Of a DNA stretch of 64,000 bases, positions 13,301-22,900 are shown one piece after another; positions within the stretch are counted from its first letter, which is position 1, and the number at the start of each line of letters is the position of its first letter. Source of the stretch: Xestospongia bergquistia (taxonomy: Eukaryota > Porifera > Demospongiae > Haplosclerida > Petrosiidae); contig OZ014417.1 in NCBI GenBank assembly GCA_963965975.1, positions 8,259,746 to 8,323,745 of the forward strand, given 5' to 3'. The notes beneath the pieces were generated by a model. It was not told the DNA's origin, ran no database searches, and saw only the letters and a program-made list of their open reading frames with translations. The translations under genes and the position numbers were made by a program.

Positions 13301-13408
13301 TAGACATCTATTTTTTATAGGTTTAATGAACATATGTCAATGTTTCATCCACCTAATGTAGAAAAAGTAATGGAAACATTTCATGGAGGGGGGGGTGGAG
13401 TGAGATAA
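10306..13408 (+). CDS. CUX1 (CASP form): CASP, Golgi coiled-coil membrane protein (CUX1 alternative-product family)
   Basis: Tail-anchored golgin that acts in intra-Golgi traffic. Start is the ATG at 10306 (AIQFWRDFDVPSLQ), then QLDEEAANVARRQDDSD, SVKKLVELSRDFKRNSTE, VSPLLRSFQSEIDSLTKRA and DPIPLLEQALSQQQRL. Long coiled coils fill the middle (LENKAEERAS, DLDRANQRALTAERELDKL). Later come LSIITSQRERFKQRNIELQ and IRFLQSYPSQ, then the conserved ERQRKYMQLSGPDKATL before the transmembrane tail MGAFFYTIILHLIVMLV. The reading ends VMETFHGGGGGVR. About 17 small introns. The gene stops here and the opposite strand follows at once, so no CUT or homeodomain exons lie downstream. A 19-bp triplet repeat lies in the intron at about 12553-12610. 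Confidence 0.93.
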
Positions 13409-13450
13409 CCCTTAATTAAAACATATTAAACTAATAAATGTAATTTAAAT

Positions 13451-14341
13451 TTAATCTGAGTTTAATTTAGGAGGTGCAGTTGCTGGCACAGCATTATATT
13501 CACGTTTAGTTTTCTTATAAATAGACTTGGCTTGTATTTGTATGGGAGTATCTGGTTTATCAGTAAACACAGCTGTTAGATAACCTCCATAGACACATCC
13601 AGTATCAAGACCAGTGGCATAAGGATAACTTTGGAAATAACGACGAGCATCATGTCCAAAATAAATGTGATCTGGTCCTTCCCAAGCTTGGGCCCATGGC
13701 TGACCTTCTGGTTGGGACTTTTTATGGCCTGAAAAAGTTAGACTTTTAACATCAAATGTGACATCCCTCATATGCAGTAGATTATCTTGTTTCTGATGTA
13801 CAATATCTACTCCTGGGACAGCACCAGCATGTACTAACATTACTTGACGAGAGGGAAATCTAAGTGTAAAGGGCAAATTAAATAACCAATCTATTTCCTC
13901 TTTTGATAAATTATTCATCCATTGAAATGAAGAGGGCAGACTTTCTTCCTCTTCTTTATGACGTTGCCATTCTCTTAATGAGATTTCGTCATGGTTACCA
14001 CGGACACAGTACCCACCTAATTCCCGAACTAACTGCACAACTTGTGTACTATTAGGTCCCTTGTTTATAATATCACCTACAAATGCTACGCATACATTAG
14101 GATCACGTGCGTTATACGTGTCCAGTAACTCAACTAATTCATCATAACATCCATGAACATCCCCCACAATCAAAAGACGACGGTCTTGTATCTCGTCTTC
14201 CAGGACAACTCTGTGTTCTACTAACGGAACTGGTAAACCATAGGGTGTTCTGTCAACGAGAAATGGATGACGGGAGCCTGGAAAGAACCTTTTTAGTGTG
14301 TTTCTAAAAAAATGAACACAACAAGCAACAAACACACTCAT
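13451..14341 (-). CDS. ApaH-like calcineurin-fold phosphatase (ALPH-type)
   Basis: Predicted metallophosphoesterase of the PPP/ApaH-like group; relatives hydrolyse diadenosine polyphosphates, and the trypanosome homologue decaps mRNA. It is a single exon of 296 residues from the ATG at 14341 (MSVFVACC). All metal-site motifs are present in order: GDVHGCYDELVELL, FVGDIINKGP, VRGNHDEISL, MLVHAGAVPGVD and YFGHDARR, with GLDTGCVYGGYLTA near the end. The first ~20 residues are hydrophobic and could be a short anchor or signal. The lack of introns stands out against its neighbours. It is convergent with CASP (42 bp between stops) and divergent from SH2B. The substrate cannot be told from sequence. 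Confidence 0.88.
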   Translation of the reverse strand: MSVFVACCVHFFRNTLKRFFPGSRHPFLVDRTPYGLPVPLVEHRVVLEDEIQDRRLLIVGDVHGCYDELVELLDTYNARDPNVCVAFVGDIINKGPNSTQVVQLVRELGGYCVRGNHDEISLREWQRHKEEEESLPSSFQWMNNLSKEEIDWLFNLPFTLRFPSRQVMLVHAGAVPGVDIVHQKQDNLLHMRDVTFDVKSLTFSGHKKSQPEGQPWAQAWEGPDHIYFGHDARRYFQSYPYATGLDTGCVYGGYLTAVFTDKPDTPIQIQAKSIYKKTKREYNAVPATAPPKLNSD

Positions 14342-14523
14342 CTCGAATCTGAAAACCACGCCTATCAATGAAATTTAATTATAAGATCATTAATAGGGTT
14401 TTACTCAAACACGTTCTTATTTATTGTAGCCGTAAAGCCTAGAGACTAAACTATTACATAAAGTACAAGAAGAGAGTGTCATTGGCAGGAAATCTACGAG
14501 AACACTTTATTACCGTTACCGTA

Positions 14524-15703
14524 ATGTTAGGAGCTTCTCGTAGAAGTCGTGAACCCAGTCCTTCAGTGGCACAGCAAGATTGGAGATTATTCTGTCAGCA
14601 AGAAGGCAAAAAAGCCGCCGAGTTGTTTCTGAATCATCTCACAACGTACAGAGAAGCTCACACCGATGTAGTAGAGCCGTTATGTATTCGAGAATTCGCT
14701 ATTTCTTTGACAGAAGCGCTAAGTTCGTATGGGATTAGCTCTATCACTGAGCCAACTCCTACAGTCACATCTGGTAAACCTCCTTCTGCTAAAAGCAAAC
14801 ATTGGTGGAAAATTTTTAAGAGAGGAAGAAGTGTCCGTCGTAAAACAGCACACAGTGACATTTTTTTAGATGAAACAGGTGTCATTCTTGATAGAGTTGT
14901 TTCACAAATGAATCTTCAAGAAGATGAGATAAACGGAGATGAACCCTCATGGGGACGTTGTCGACTGATCCTTATTAATCGCCATGGAAATTATCAATTA
15001 GAGATTTACTCTCCTCCTAAAGTATGTTATACTCTATGTTCTGTACATGTAATGACATGTTGTTGATATAATGTTAGAGCTATTATGAGAGAGTGTACAT
15101 ACTAAAGAGAATTTATTGTTTTTATTAGATGGTTTGTGGTAATGGGATATTATAAGTAACTTTGTATTAGCAGGTGGTTTTGAAGGAAACTATTAATTGT
15201 TATTTGATATAATTTTAAGTATTATATATTATAATTTTAGTGAGTAGTTTGTTCAGCGGGAAGGATGTGTGTGGTTTGTATTTACCATATATGGAGATGA
15301 GCTTGTAGTAATGATAAGATATAGGGGCAGTTTAAATATTGTATTTACGAGGAACTTCCCTTTATGATTGTTTATGTCCTATTCATTGTTTACCAATATT
15401 TTGGTGGTGTTGAATCAATTAGTAATTATTGATGTCCTAATTAGTTATATATATATAAACATAATGGACAGTTATAATGGACACATGATGTATGACAATG
15501 GACAGATGGTTTATACCGGATGCATGGTGTATTACAATGGACAGATGGCTTAAATGACATAATGGACAGATGGTGATACTATGATTCTTTGAAGTGGTCT
15601 AGTGTTGTATATCGACCCAAACCCTATAAATCATGACATAATTAATATCATAATGAGATCATACTATTGTAGTCTGTGTGGGGACTTTACATGATAGTAG
15701 GTG

Positions 15704-15767
<64 letters not shown>

Positions 15768-18539
15768 TAGTAACAGTGGAGTAGTCTTTAGACCTTCTAG
15801 TACTCTAGCTCTGTGAGCTCATGTTACATCACGTACATGTTAGTAGATGTGATGGTTATAAACAGCATATGGTCATCACTGATACTTTTCATTGAATTAC
15901 TTAATTTACAACTTGTGAACAAATAGCAAATTGTCTTTAGAATATAGTAACTTAATTGATAGCAATTGTTCAAAGATTGTTTAGTATAACACTCTATATG
16001 TGTTGTCAAATTATTGAACTGAACAATAGGTTAATATAATGAGCATTATGTATTTAACACACAATGTACTATATTTAATGTTTAACACATCACTATTGTG
16101 TAATATTTAACACAATATATTATATTGTTCATGTAATTCTGTTAATGATTGTCATGTTAGCAAGTTTACTATATAGTCAATGAGGACATAGTTAGAAGTC
16201 CTTGTACATGTGTGAGAATACTTGTAGACAACTTCCTCTGTGAGGTTTTGGGATGCCAGTCGTTGTTATGGTAACTAATGTTCTTCTATCAACCAATTAT
16301 GATAGGAAACCTCAAGGGCACTTATGTATTGATAATGAATTTTTGTTTTTTTAGAGTGCTGTGCCCAAAATGTCGTTGTTTTGTTTCTTAATTGAAGAAG
16401 TTAGATCGACATCATATCTAGAAGTACCTGATTCTGAATCTTGTTTTGTTATTAAGGTATTATTAGTAGATCATTAATTACATTGTCATACTTTTATATT
16501 TTAATATTATAAGTAGATCATTAATTACATTGTCATACTTTTATATTTTAATATTATAAGTAGATCATTAATTACATTGTCATACTTTATATTTTAATAT
16601 AGTCTCACAGTCATGGTGAGTATGTTTTTGATGCTGGTTGTGTTGCTGATAAAGATATATGGATGAATACTATTATGCAATATACAACTAATGGACATCT
16701 ACCAATGTAAGTTGATCTAGTTAATGATAATAAATTAGTTTATTTATTTTCTAGTTCAGCGTCACTTGGAGCATTGTCTGAAAGCCAAGGCGCACGTTCA
16801 AGTAGTCGAGGAGTATCACGATTTCCAAGGTCTCGTTCTCAAACACCCATTGCCTGTACTACCTCTCCTCTTGTTGAAAATCATCGTCCTGCAGGCATGT
16901 CTGATCAGTACACTTCACATTCTCAACCAGCTGATGAGGAACCAATACATGTTGACATCTTGTCACTCAATCCTAGCCACGCCCCTTCACATGATAGACG
17001 TTTTGTACAAAGCATGTGTATAGATACACCCACTTGTTTAATGATACCAGTTTCGACATCTTCATCTCCCCCATCTAATCCTAACTCGCCTCCCTCGTCC
17101 AATGATGAACAAGATGCTCCTTATCCAAGTCAGCTTACTTCTCCTCGGAAGAAGTCTCCGCCCACTGACTTACCCATCAGAAATGAGGCTCGTTCGTCAT
17201 CATCATCAGCATTACATCCAGTATCATTAGCAGCCATGGACACGATGACCACACCCTCTACAAGACCACCAGTTAACCGCCAAAGAAAATCAAGTGCACC
17301 ACCTACTGTTGTTCATGATTTACAAAATGAAGCTTCATCGACTCCACCCCCTCGTTATAACAGCTCGGAAGCTTTGGATCGTGTTGGTTATGAGGACAGA
17401 TTGAGTTTTATCACTGTTCCATTAAGTCTTGGAGAGAGAGGTCATTCTCGACAGCGCAGTTATGACAGTAGTTATAGTCACAGTACTGATATTGGGGCTC
17501 CAACTTCACCTCTTGCTAGAACCTGTTATAGAATAGATATCGGAAGCAATGAGAGAATTAGCAATGGAACGAGTGGGCGGTCCAGTGCTTTCTCAAGTGC
17601 TGGTAACTTACATGATGTTACCAGAGATCAGATAAATTCTCCTGTTACCGTGACAACCACACCCGATCCTGTTTTACAAGCTGACACGTCTAGTCAGTCT
17701 TCTAATCCATTGTATATAGAGACATCAGGTCCTGCTGATATCCAATTACCACGACATACTGAACACCCTTATCAATCTTGGGCTAATACTTCTGTTGATG
17801 TTGAGAACCTTCGTAATCTCTCTCAGTATCCGTGGTTTCATGGAATGATTTCTCGTGCTAATGCTACATCTTTAGTATTGCTTCATGGTACTGCAGGGAG
17901 TGGTCAATATCTTGTGAGGCAGTCAGAATCGAGAGAAGGGGATTTTGTATTGACATTTAACAGCCACAATAGAGCTAAGGTAAATATTAATAATGAACAG
18001 GGGCTCACTCATTGATTTATTATTCTATTTTCTAGCATTTAAGGCTTACTCTAGATTCAACAGGATGTACTATACAACATTTGTGCTTTGAAGATGTCTG
18101 TTCAATGTTAGAATACTTCAAGACTCATCCTATTCCATTAGAAACTACACCAGCTAGTGAAGATATTACTCTGACTGCATTTGTTGATCGTTCAGCTTCA
18201 GATCATATCCGAACAACTACAATCATTAATTTAGAACGAATACAACGTACACCTCCAAGAAGAGCACGCTCAATTCATGTCACGTCGTCTCTCGGAGCAT
18301 CACTAGATGGATCTAGTTCTCCTGTGCATGGGAATCGGTCTGGTCGCCAAGGTAATTGGCGTCAGATTTTTAATCGGCAAAGGTCTTCAAGTTCTCAGAG
18401 CATTCGCTCTCATGCTACAGTCCAACGTACACATTCAGCTAATGCTGGATCCTTACAGGAAATACCGGTTCGAGCTCGTGGGAATAGGTGGGGTAGTCGT
18501 GAACGTAATGAGAATTCTTATGTTAGTAGGCATTACTGA
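14524..18539 (+). CDS. SH2B: SH2B-family adaptor (dimerisation region, PH, SH2)
   Basis: Adaptor that links JAK and receptor tyrosine kinases to downstream signalling. The N-terminal phenylalanine-zipper-like region (DWRLFCQQEGKKAAELFLNH) is followed by a split PH domain. Its first half is in exon 1 (HWWKIFKRGRS, CRLILINRHGNYQLEIYSPPK) and its second half after a ~1.3 kb intron (SLFCFLIEEVRS, YVFDAGCVADKDIW). Next is a long Ser/Pro-rich linker, then the SH2 domain: YPWFHGMISRANATSLVLL, QYLVRQSESREGDFVLTFN (FLVR arginine kept), HLCFEDVCSMLEYFKTHPIP. The C-tail is basic and Ser-rich, stopping at 18539. This domain order defines SH2B1/2/3; the vertebrate paralogue split does not apply. Start is the ATG at 14524. 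Confidence 0.93.
15020..16353 (+). other. Long first intron of SH2B
   Basis: Non-coding stretch between GTATGT at about 15020 and TTTTTTTAG near 16353. It holds a pure TG microsatellite at about 15712-15763, a degenerate repeat of the word ATGGACAGATGG near 15465-15575, and AT-rich sequence. I see no gene in it. Confidence 0.75.
16464..16604 (+). repeat. 47-bp tandem repeat, three copies, at a splice acceptor
   Basis: Three direct copies of a 47-bp unit beginning AGTAGATCATTAATTACATT fill the SH2B intron between the two C-terminal PH exons. The last copy ends TTTTAATATAG, where the AG is the acceptor for the exon SHSHGEYVFDAG. Each unit therefore repeats the intron's 3' end. Confidence 0.85.
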
Positions 18540-18626
18540 TGTCATATGACTTATCATATTCCTCATTGTATATATATACACAATTTAACTTTTTCAGTTC
18601 ATGTTTGAAATAATTTATTTTTTGAA

Positions 18627-18727
18627 TTAATTTCTCTTGCCTCTTTTATTTTTAGGTTTTGAAGAACGAGTTTTTTTACTTGTTCCATTATTGATAATGT
18701 CTTTCTTTTTCCTAGAGAGAGAGAAAG

Positions 18728-18780
<53 letters not shown>

Positions 18781-20400
18781 TTAAACAAAGGACATCTTAC
18801 TTGGTAAATCCTAGTTGTTCTCCAGTAACTACCATTGTTGTTTCTTCCTCGCTGTCATCTTGTTCCCAAGTTGGAACTGTTTTTGGAGTTTCCAAAACTT
18901 CAATTAAATCTTTAGTATTAAGGGGCATTTGTAGCTCACTAGTATGATCCCCCTAGAAACGTAATAAAACACAATAAGACATGACCACACCCACCAATAT
19001 TATAATATCAGGTTCCTCTTCACTGATAAGTTCTACTCAATAAATGTATTGATATTTCATAATATTATATAATATACCACTTTCTTTATTAGTACTAATA
19101 TCTACACAATGAGTATCTTCTATTGTCTCTGTTTCTAAAATAGACAGATCTCTTTAAAGAAAAATTATTTTTTTTATATTTCATTACTTACGTAATTGTA
19201 TTAATTGTTGAGGATGTCCCCTTAAGGGTAGCTTTAATCAATTCATTAATTTCACTAACTTTAACAGTGGCAATTTGAGTACATCTCCTGATCTATGATG
19301 ACACATAACATTAGATGATGTCATTATGACATCTACCTGGTCTGGTAATAAAGCTACACCTCCTGTCATTTGTAATGTACATATTTCCCGATGTACATTC
19401 ATGGCTAATATTAGCCGCCCATCAATGACAACTTCCTCCTCGTGTGTGGGGTCAACCAAAAGATACTCCCTGGTAAATATGTGACCATATCTACTTTAAG
19501 TAGTACTTACCCTAGATGGTAGAACCCAAATGTAACACATAATGGCATATGATGAATGCTAAGAGGGACTGGTTCTCGTTCTGTTACAGGATGCTAGTGG
19601 AATAGACATGAGACTTGAAAAGTAATATATATTTACAATAGTAGCTTCTTCACCGACTACAGTAACATCAGGTCTCCTGTGTAATTAAGAAATATTGTAG
19701 GATTATATAAAGGGTTGTCTCCCTCTTACCTAAAGTGTTTCAATGCTGTTATAGCAGCTATTGTACAACAGTCAATGATATTACCACAATCATTAAGAAC
19801 ATGGATATCAACGCGTACAGACCACACCTATTATTAAATCATAGTATTAATATAATTAACAGGGGCTACCTTATGTCCAGCAATAATACACAATCCTTCA
19901 GTATCGATTGCACGAGAGTCTTTAAAACATCTTTCTAATAAACGTTCAGTCTCTACAACTAGAGGAGAGGGCCTAAGAAAAGACTAAAAAATAAACAAAC
20001 ATGTTAGATACCTCCCTCCTATTTCATAATAAGGTGAAGCCATTGGTGAAAGAGTAACATTAAAAAATAGTTGTCCATCAGTAGGCCGTTGAGGACGAGG
20101 TGATACCACCTCACAGGATACACAAGTTAATACTCTATAAAGTAATTATTTGAGAGGGAGGAGTGATAGGGCATACCTTGTCCCACCTAATGTCACTGAA
20201 ACATTACCTGGTGTTGTATCACTGGTATTTATTGTAATAGTACGATAATCATAGACTGAGCGACCATCTAAACGCTACATATATATAATATAAATTACTT
20301 AGTCTAGTCATAGCAATTACTTCACCTTTCTTTCTTTAATTGCTTCTAATATAAATTGTCTTTCACATGTAATCGAGACTGCCTCTTTGCTTCTGTTCAT
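18627..20400 (-). CDS. EXOSC9: Exosome component 9 (RRP45, PM/Scl-75)
   Basis: RNase PH-fold subunit of the RNA exosome ring, which binds RNA for 3'-5' processing in nucleus and cytoplasm. Start is the ATG at 20400 (MNRSKEAVSITC), followed by ERQFILEAIKERK, RLDGRSVYDYRTITI, VSCEVVSPRPQRPTDG, LFFNVTLSPMA, RCFKDSRAIDTEGLCIIAG, KVWSVRVDVHVLNDCGN, RRPDVTVVGEEATI, REPVPLSIHHMPLC and DGRLILAMNVHREICTLQ, matching animal RRP45 throughout. The extension after the RNase PH fold is acidic (TWEQDDSEEETTMVV). It ends in a Lys/Arg-rich tail (KPKNKRGKRN) that looks like a nuclear signal. A long AT microsatellite (about 18730-18777) sits in the last intron. It is convergent with SH2B, with 87 bp between stops. 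Confidence 0.94.
18730..18778. repeat. (AT)n microsatellite
   Basis: Uninterrupted TA dinucleotide run of about 24 units in the last EXOSC9 intron, preceded by a short GA run. Confidence 0.95.
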
Positions 20401-20432
20401 ACCTGCAATATAAACCAGTTACATGCTTCAGG

Positions 20433-20506
20433 TAGTATACGGAATGTTGTGTTAATCCGCACTACATTTCCATATAAATTTCAGAATGTTACCGTATATT
20501 TCCGTA
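20433..20506 (+). repeat. 74-bp promoter element, copy B
   Basis: Starts TAGTATACGGAA and ends AGAATGTTACCGTATATT then TCCGTA; terminal inverted repeat TACGGAA/TTCCGTA. It has the same length as copy A at 6085-6158, with both ends aligned and a divergent middle. It lies 33 bp upstream of the EXOSC9 start, in antisense orientation to that gene. Confidence 0.6.
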
Positions 20507-20751
20507 ATTGAGTAGTTGTATATTTTCAACTACTTCATAAATTAATATTTTTCATAACTTTTTATAGCAGGTTCAATTCTTAAATCATTTTTAATTGCTT
20601 CTTTAATTCCCACTTTAACTCATCCTACTTTAATTTTCCTTCATTAATTTTATTGTTATTTAAAGCTGAAATGTTCAATATCAGACTGACCAGTTTTACT
20701 GACAATCCTTCCAAGTAAATTTAATAGATTTAAGATTTATAAAATAAAAAC

Positions 20752-20840
20752 AAAAAAACCTTGTGTGTTGCCCAAACGATCCCTCCTCACTCACCCACTC
20801 AGGCTTTCACTTAGGCTCCAGGATTCCCTGCTATTGCTAT
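20752..20840 (-). repeat. Extra tail unit of the GC-rich element
   Basis: About 85 bp that repeats, with several mismatches, the segment of copy 2 at about 20969-21060 (ending in the poly-T/poly-A run). It directly abuts the end of copy 2 in the same orientation. Copy 1 has no such extra unit. Confidence 0.75.
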
Positions 20841-21432
20841 TGAAATTAACACAATAAAACAAATATTTTGACACAAGAACTATACTATTTAGTGTCACAC
20901 TTAGTATTACAGAATTGTCAAATGTAGTTATCACAGAACTTAATGCACAAACTAAATCTAAATTTATGAAAAAAAAACCCTTGTGTGTTGCCCAAACGAT
21001 TCCTACTCGCTCACCCACTCAGGCTTCCACTTAGGCTCCAGGATTCCCTGCTATTGCTAGCTGGGACCGCCACCTGGCTTGGTAACCCTCGTCTTCGCGA
21101 GGTAATCCTGGCTGGAGCGTCGCCCTAACTTAAAACCAGCCGTACGGGATTCCAGCTCTTAGGGAATGTCGCATTCAGGAACCGGGAACCACAAATACAC
21201 CAGCCTCGTCTCGTTTAAAGGGAGACTACCAGCCCTATCCTAGTCGGCCTTTCGGATACTCCGTAGAGTATGCTGGTAACCATCTCAGAGGTCTGATGCA
21301 TTGCAGAACGCTGGCCCACAACACACTGGCACTCAGGACTGTTCAAGTTTCCTTTTATATGTACGTAAGATTTTGTCTTCATGCTCTTGTGGGGCTGCAC
21401 GGTGTACGCTTATGAATCTCATTAACGGTAAC
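20841..21432 (-). repeat. GC-rich dispersed element, copy 2 (inverted)
   Basis: Reverse complement of 9484-10074 with only scattered differences over about 590 bp, including the TATAAAAG word and the T run. The 5' limit, GTTACCGTTAAT when read on the minus strand, is the same in both copies, while the flanks beyond differ. The remaining 21433-22102 is AT-rich and I see no gene there. Confidence 0.8.
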
Positions 21433-22102
21433 CGCTTGCGTTTACCAGCAAAAAACTAATCTTATTTAAGCAAACTAGAACAGTACTACTAATTATATTA
21501 ATTTTATAGGCACAACAATCTTATAAAAAGTAAGTTAAATTCTTTTAAGCCACACATAGTTAATTGGCATGTTTATATCAGATCACATGATAAGCTATCA
21601 CTTTCAAAATGGTTCAAAGAGAACACGCTCTAAATGTCTTCTAACTTTTATGGATGTTTTGTGATCTTCAATATAATGATCACAAATAATAAGGCTTAAG
21701 TAACTCCACCCCTAATCACACCCACTAACATTCTTGTTACAGGCATATGTATCGAAAGAAAGTTGCCAACGCACTTTCTATTATTGACAATTTATTTGCC
21801 ATACATTAAGTTACCATCGATATTAGATTATTATATTACTCTAATATCTATGAAGTTACTAATTGACCACACCTACATTCATTGTGCAAGATGATAACAA
21901 AACCACAAGATGATATGACATAACTTTAATATAGTCCTATTAAAGTTAAAGGTTTTACAATTTGTGAAACAGTTGTTGATGTAATTATAAAAATATTGGT
22001 AAAGTTTTTAATTAAAGTACAATATAAAATAGTTCAATTTGTAACTGGCATTAATCCCCTCTCATTATGCCACAAACTATAGAGGACAATATAATAATAT
22101 AG

Positions 22103-22484
22103 TCAATAATACAAGGCAATGTACCATTCTATATAGTCATTGTCTTCAAGATGATGTTGTATGATGTCATAGACTTGTATGGGAGGATCCAAACCAAGTT
22201 CCTGTGAACGTTGCCATCGTTCCAAACGAGTTATACCTAATATCACGTGACATCATGTGATAAAATATTATATCTCACCAAGACAAGGTCCATATTTAGC
22301 ATTTAAGTCAAAATTATGTAACAAATCAAGTTCTTCTTTCTTTGATAGTGCTAATAAACAAAAATGGACACTTTTATACAACATTATAACTACTTGTTGT
22401 TGTAGAAGTTGTCTTCTTTTCTTTCTTAATATCAGGTACTCGAGGACGTGTCTGCCTAAAGTTTATCTGTTGTTGTTCAGACAT
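22103..22484 (-). CDS. POLD4: DNA polymerase delta subunit 4 (p12)
   Basis: Smallest accessory subunit of replicative DNA polymerase delta. Three exons, start ATG at 22484. The conserved C-terminal domain is unmistakable: SKKEELDLLHNFDLNAKYGP, CLGITRLERWQRSQELGLDP and PPIQVYDVIQHH. The N-terminus is short (QQQINFRQTRPRVPDIKKEK) and Lys-rich but does not show the PCNA-binding motif of vertebrate p12 in a form I can recognise. The predicted length, a little over 100 residues, is normal for the family. The last exon runs on past the usual end as EDNDYIEWYIALYY. Confidence 0.88.
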
Positions 22485-22546
22485 TTTATGAATTCGAGTT
22501 TGAACTTTGAAATTTAAATTTAAATTAAAGACACATTGTTTACAAT

Positions 22547-22586
22547 TACGGACGTAAACAGTTTTTATTGACATGCGAACTCCGTA
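22547..22586. repeat. Possible partial copy of the CCGTA promoter element
   Basis: About 40 bp upstream of POLD4, bounded on the plus strand by TACGGA and TCCGTA, with AACTCCGTAAATTC at its right end. It shares only the inverted ends with copies A and B, so the link is tentative. Confidence 0.3.
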
Positions 22587-22900
22587 AATTCGAATAATTT
22601 TAATTTTAGTATTACCTCTAAATTTGACACAATAGATCATATTAATTTGTTGTAAACTGTTAGAGTTTATTTGGTTTTTGACTCTTTCTTTTATAATTGT
22701 ACAAAATCAATTAAATTTATTATGGAAGGATAATTATAGGTTCTTAAATGGCATTACATCTCTTTAATGGTATTAAAAACTTGTTCAATGATATTACTTC
22801 TCACATTAAAATACCTTAACTTTTAGTAAATTGAAATTTTAATGGATTTTTTAAAAAATATACATTAAAATTATGATTTACACTTTAAATAATAATGCAT

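Noticed and set aside
15465..15575. Spaced ATGGACAGATGG repeats that resemble an array
   Set aside because: Irregular spacing, inside an animal intron, with no CRISPR context. Ordinary degenerate minisatellite.
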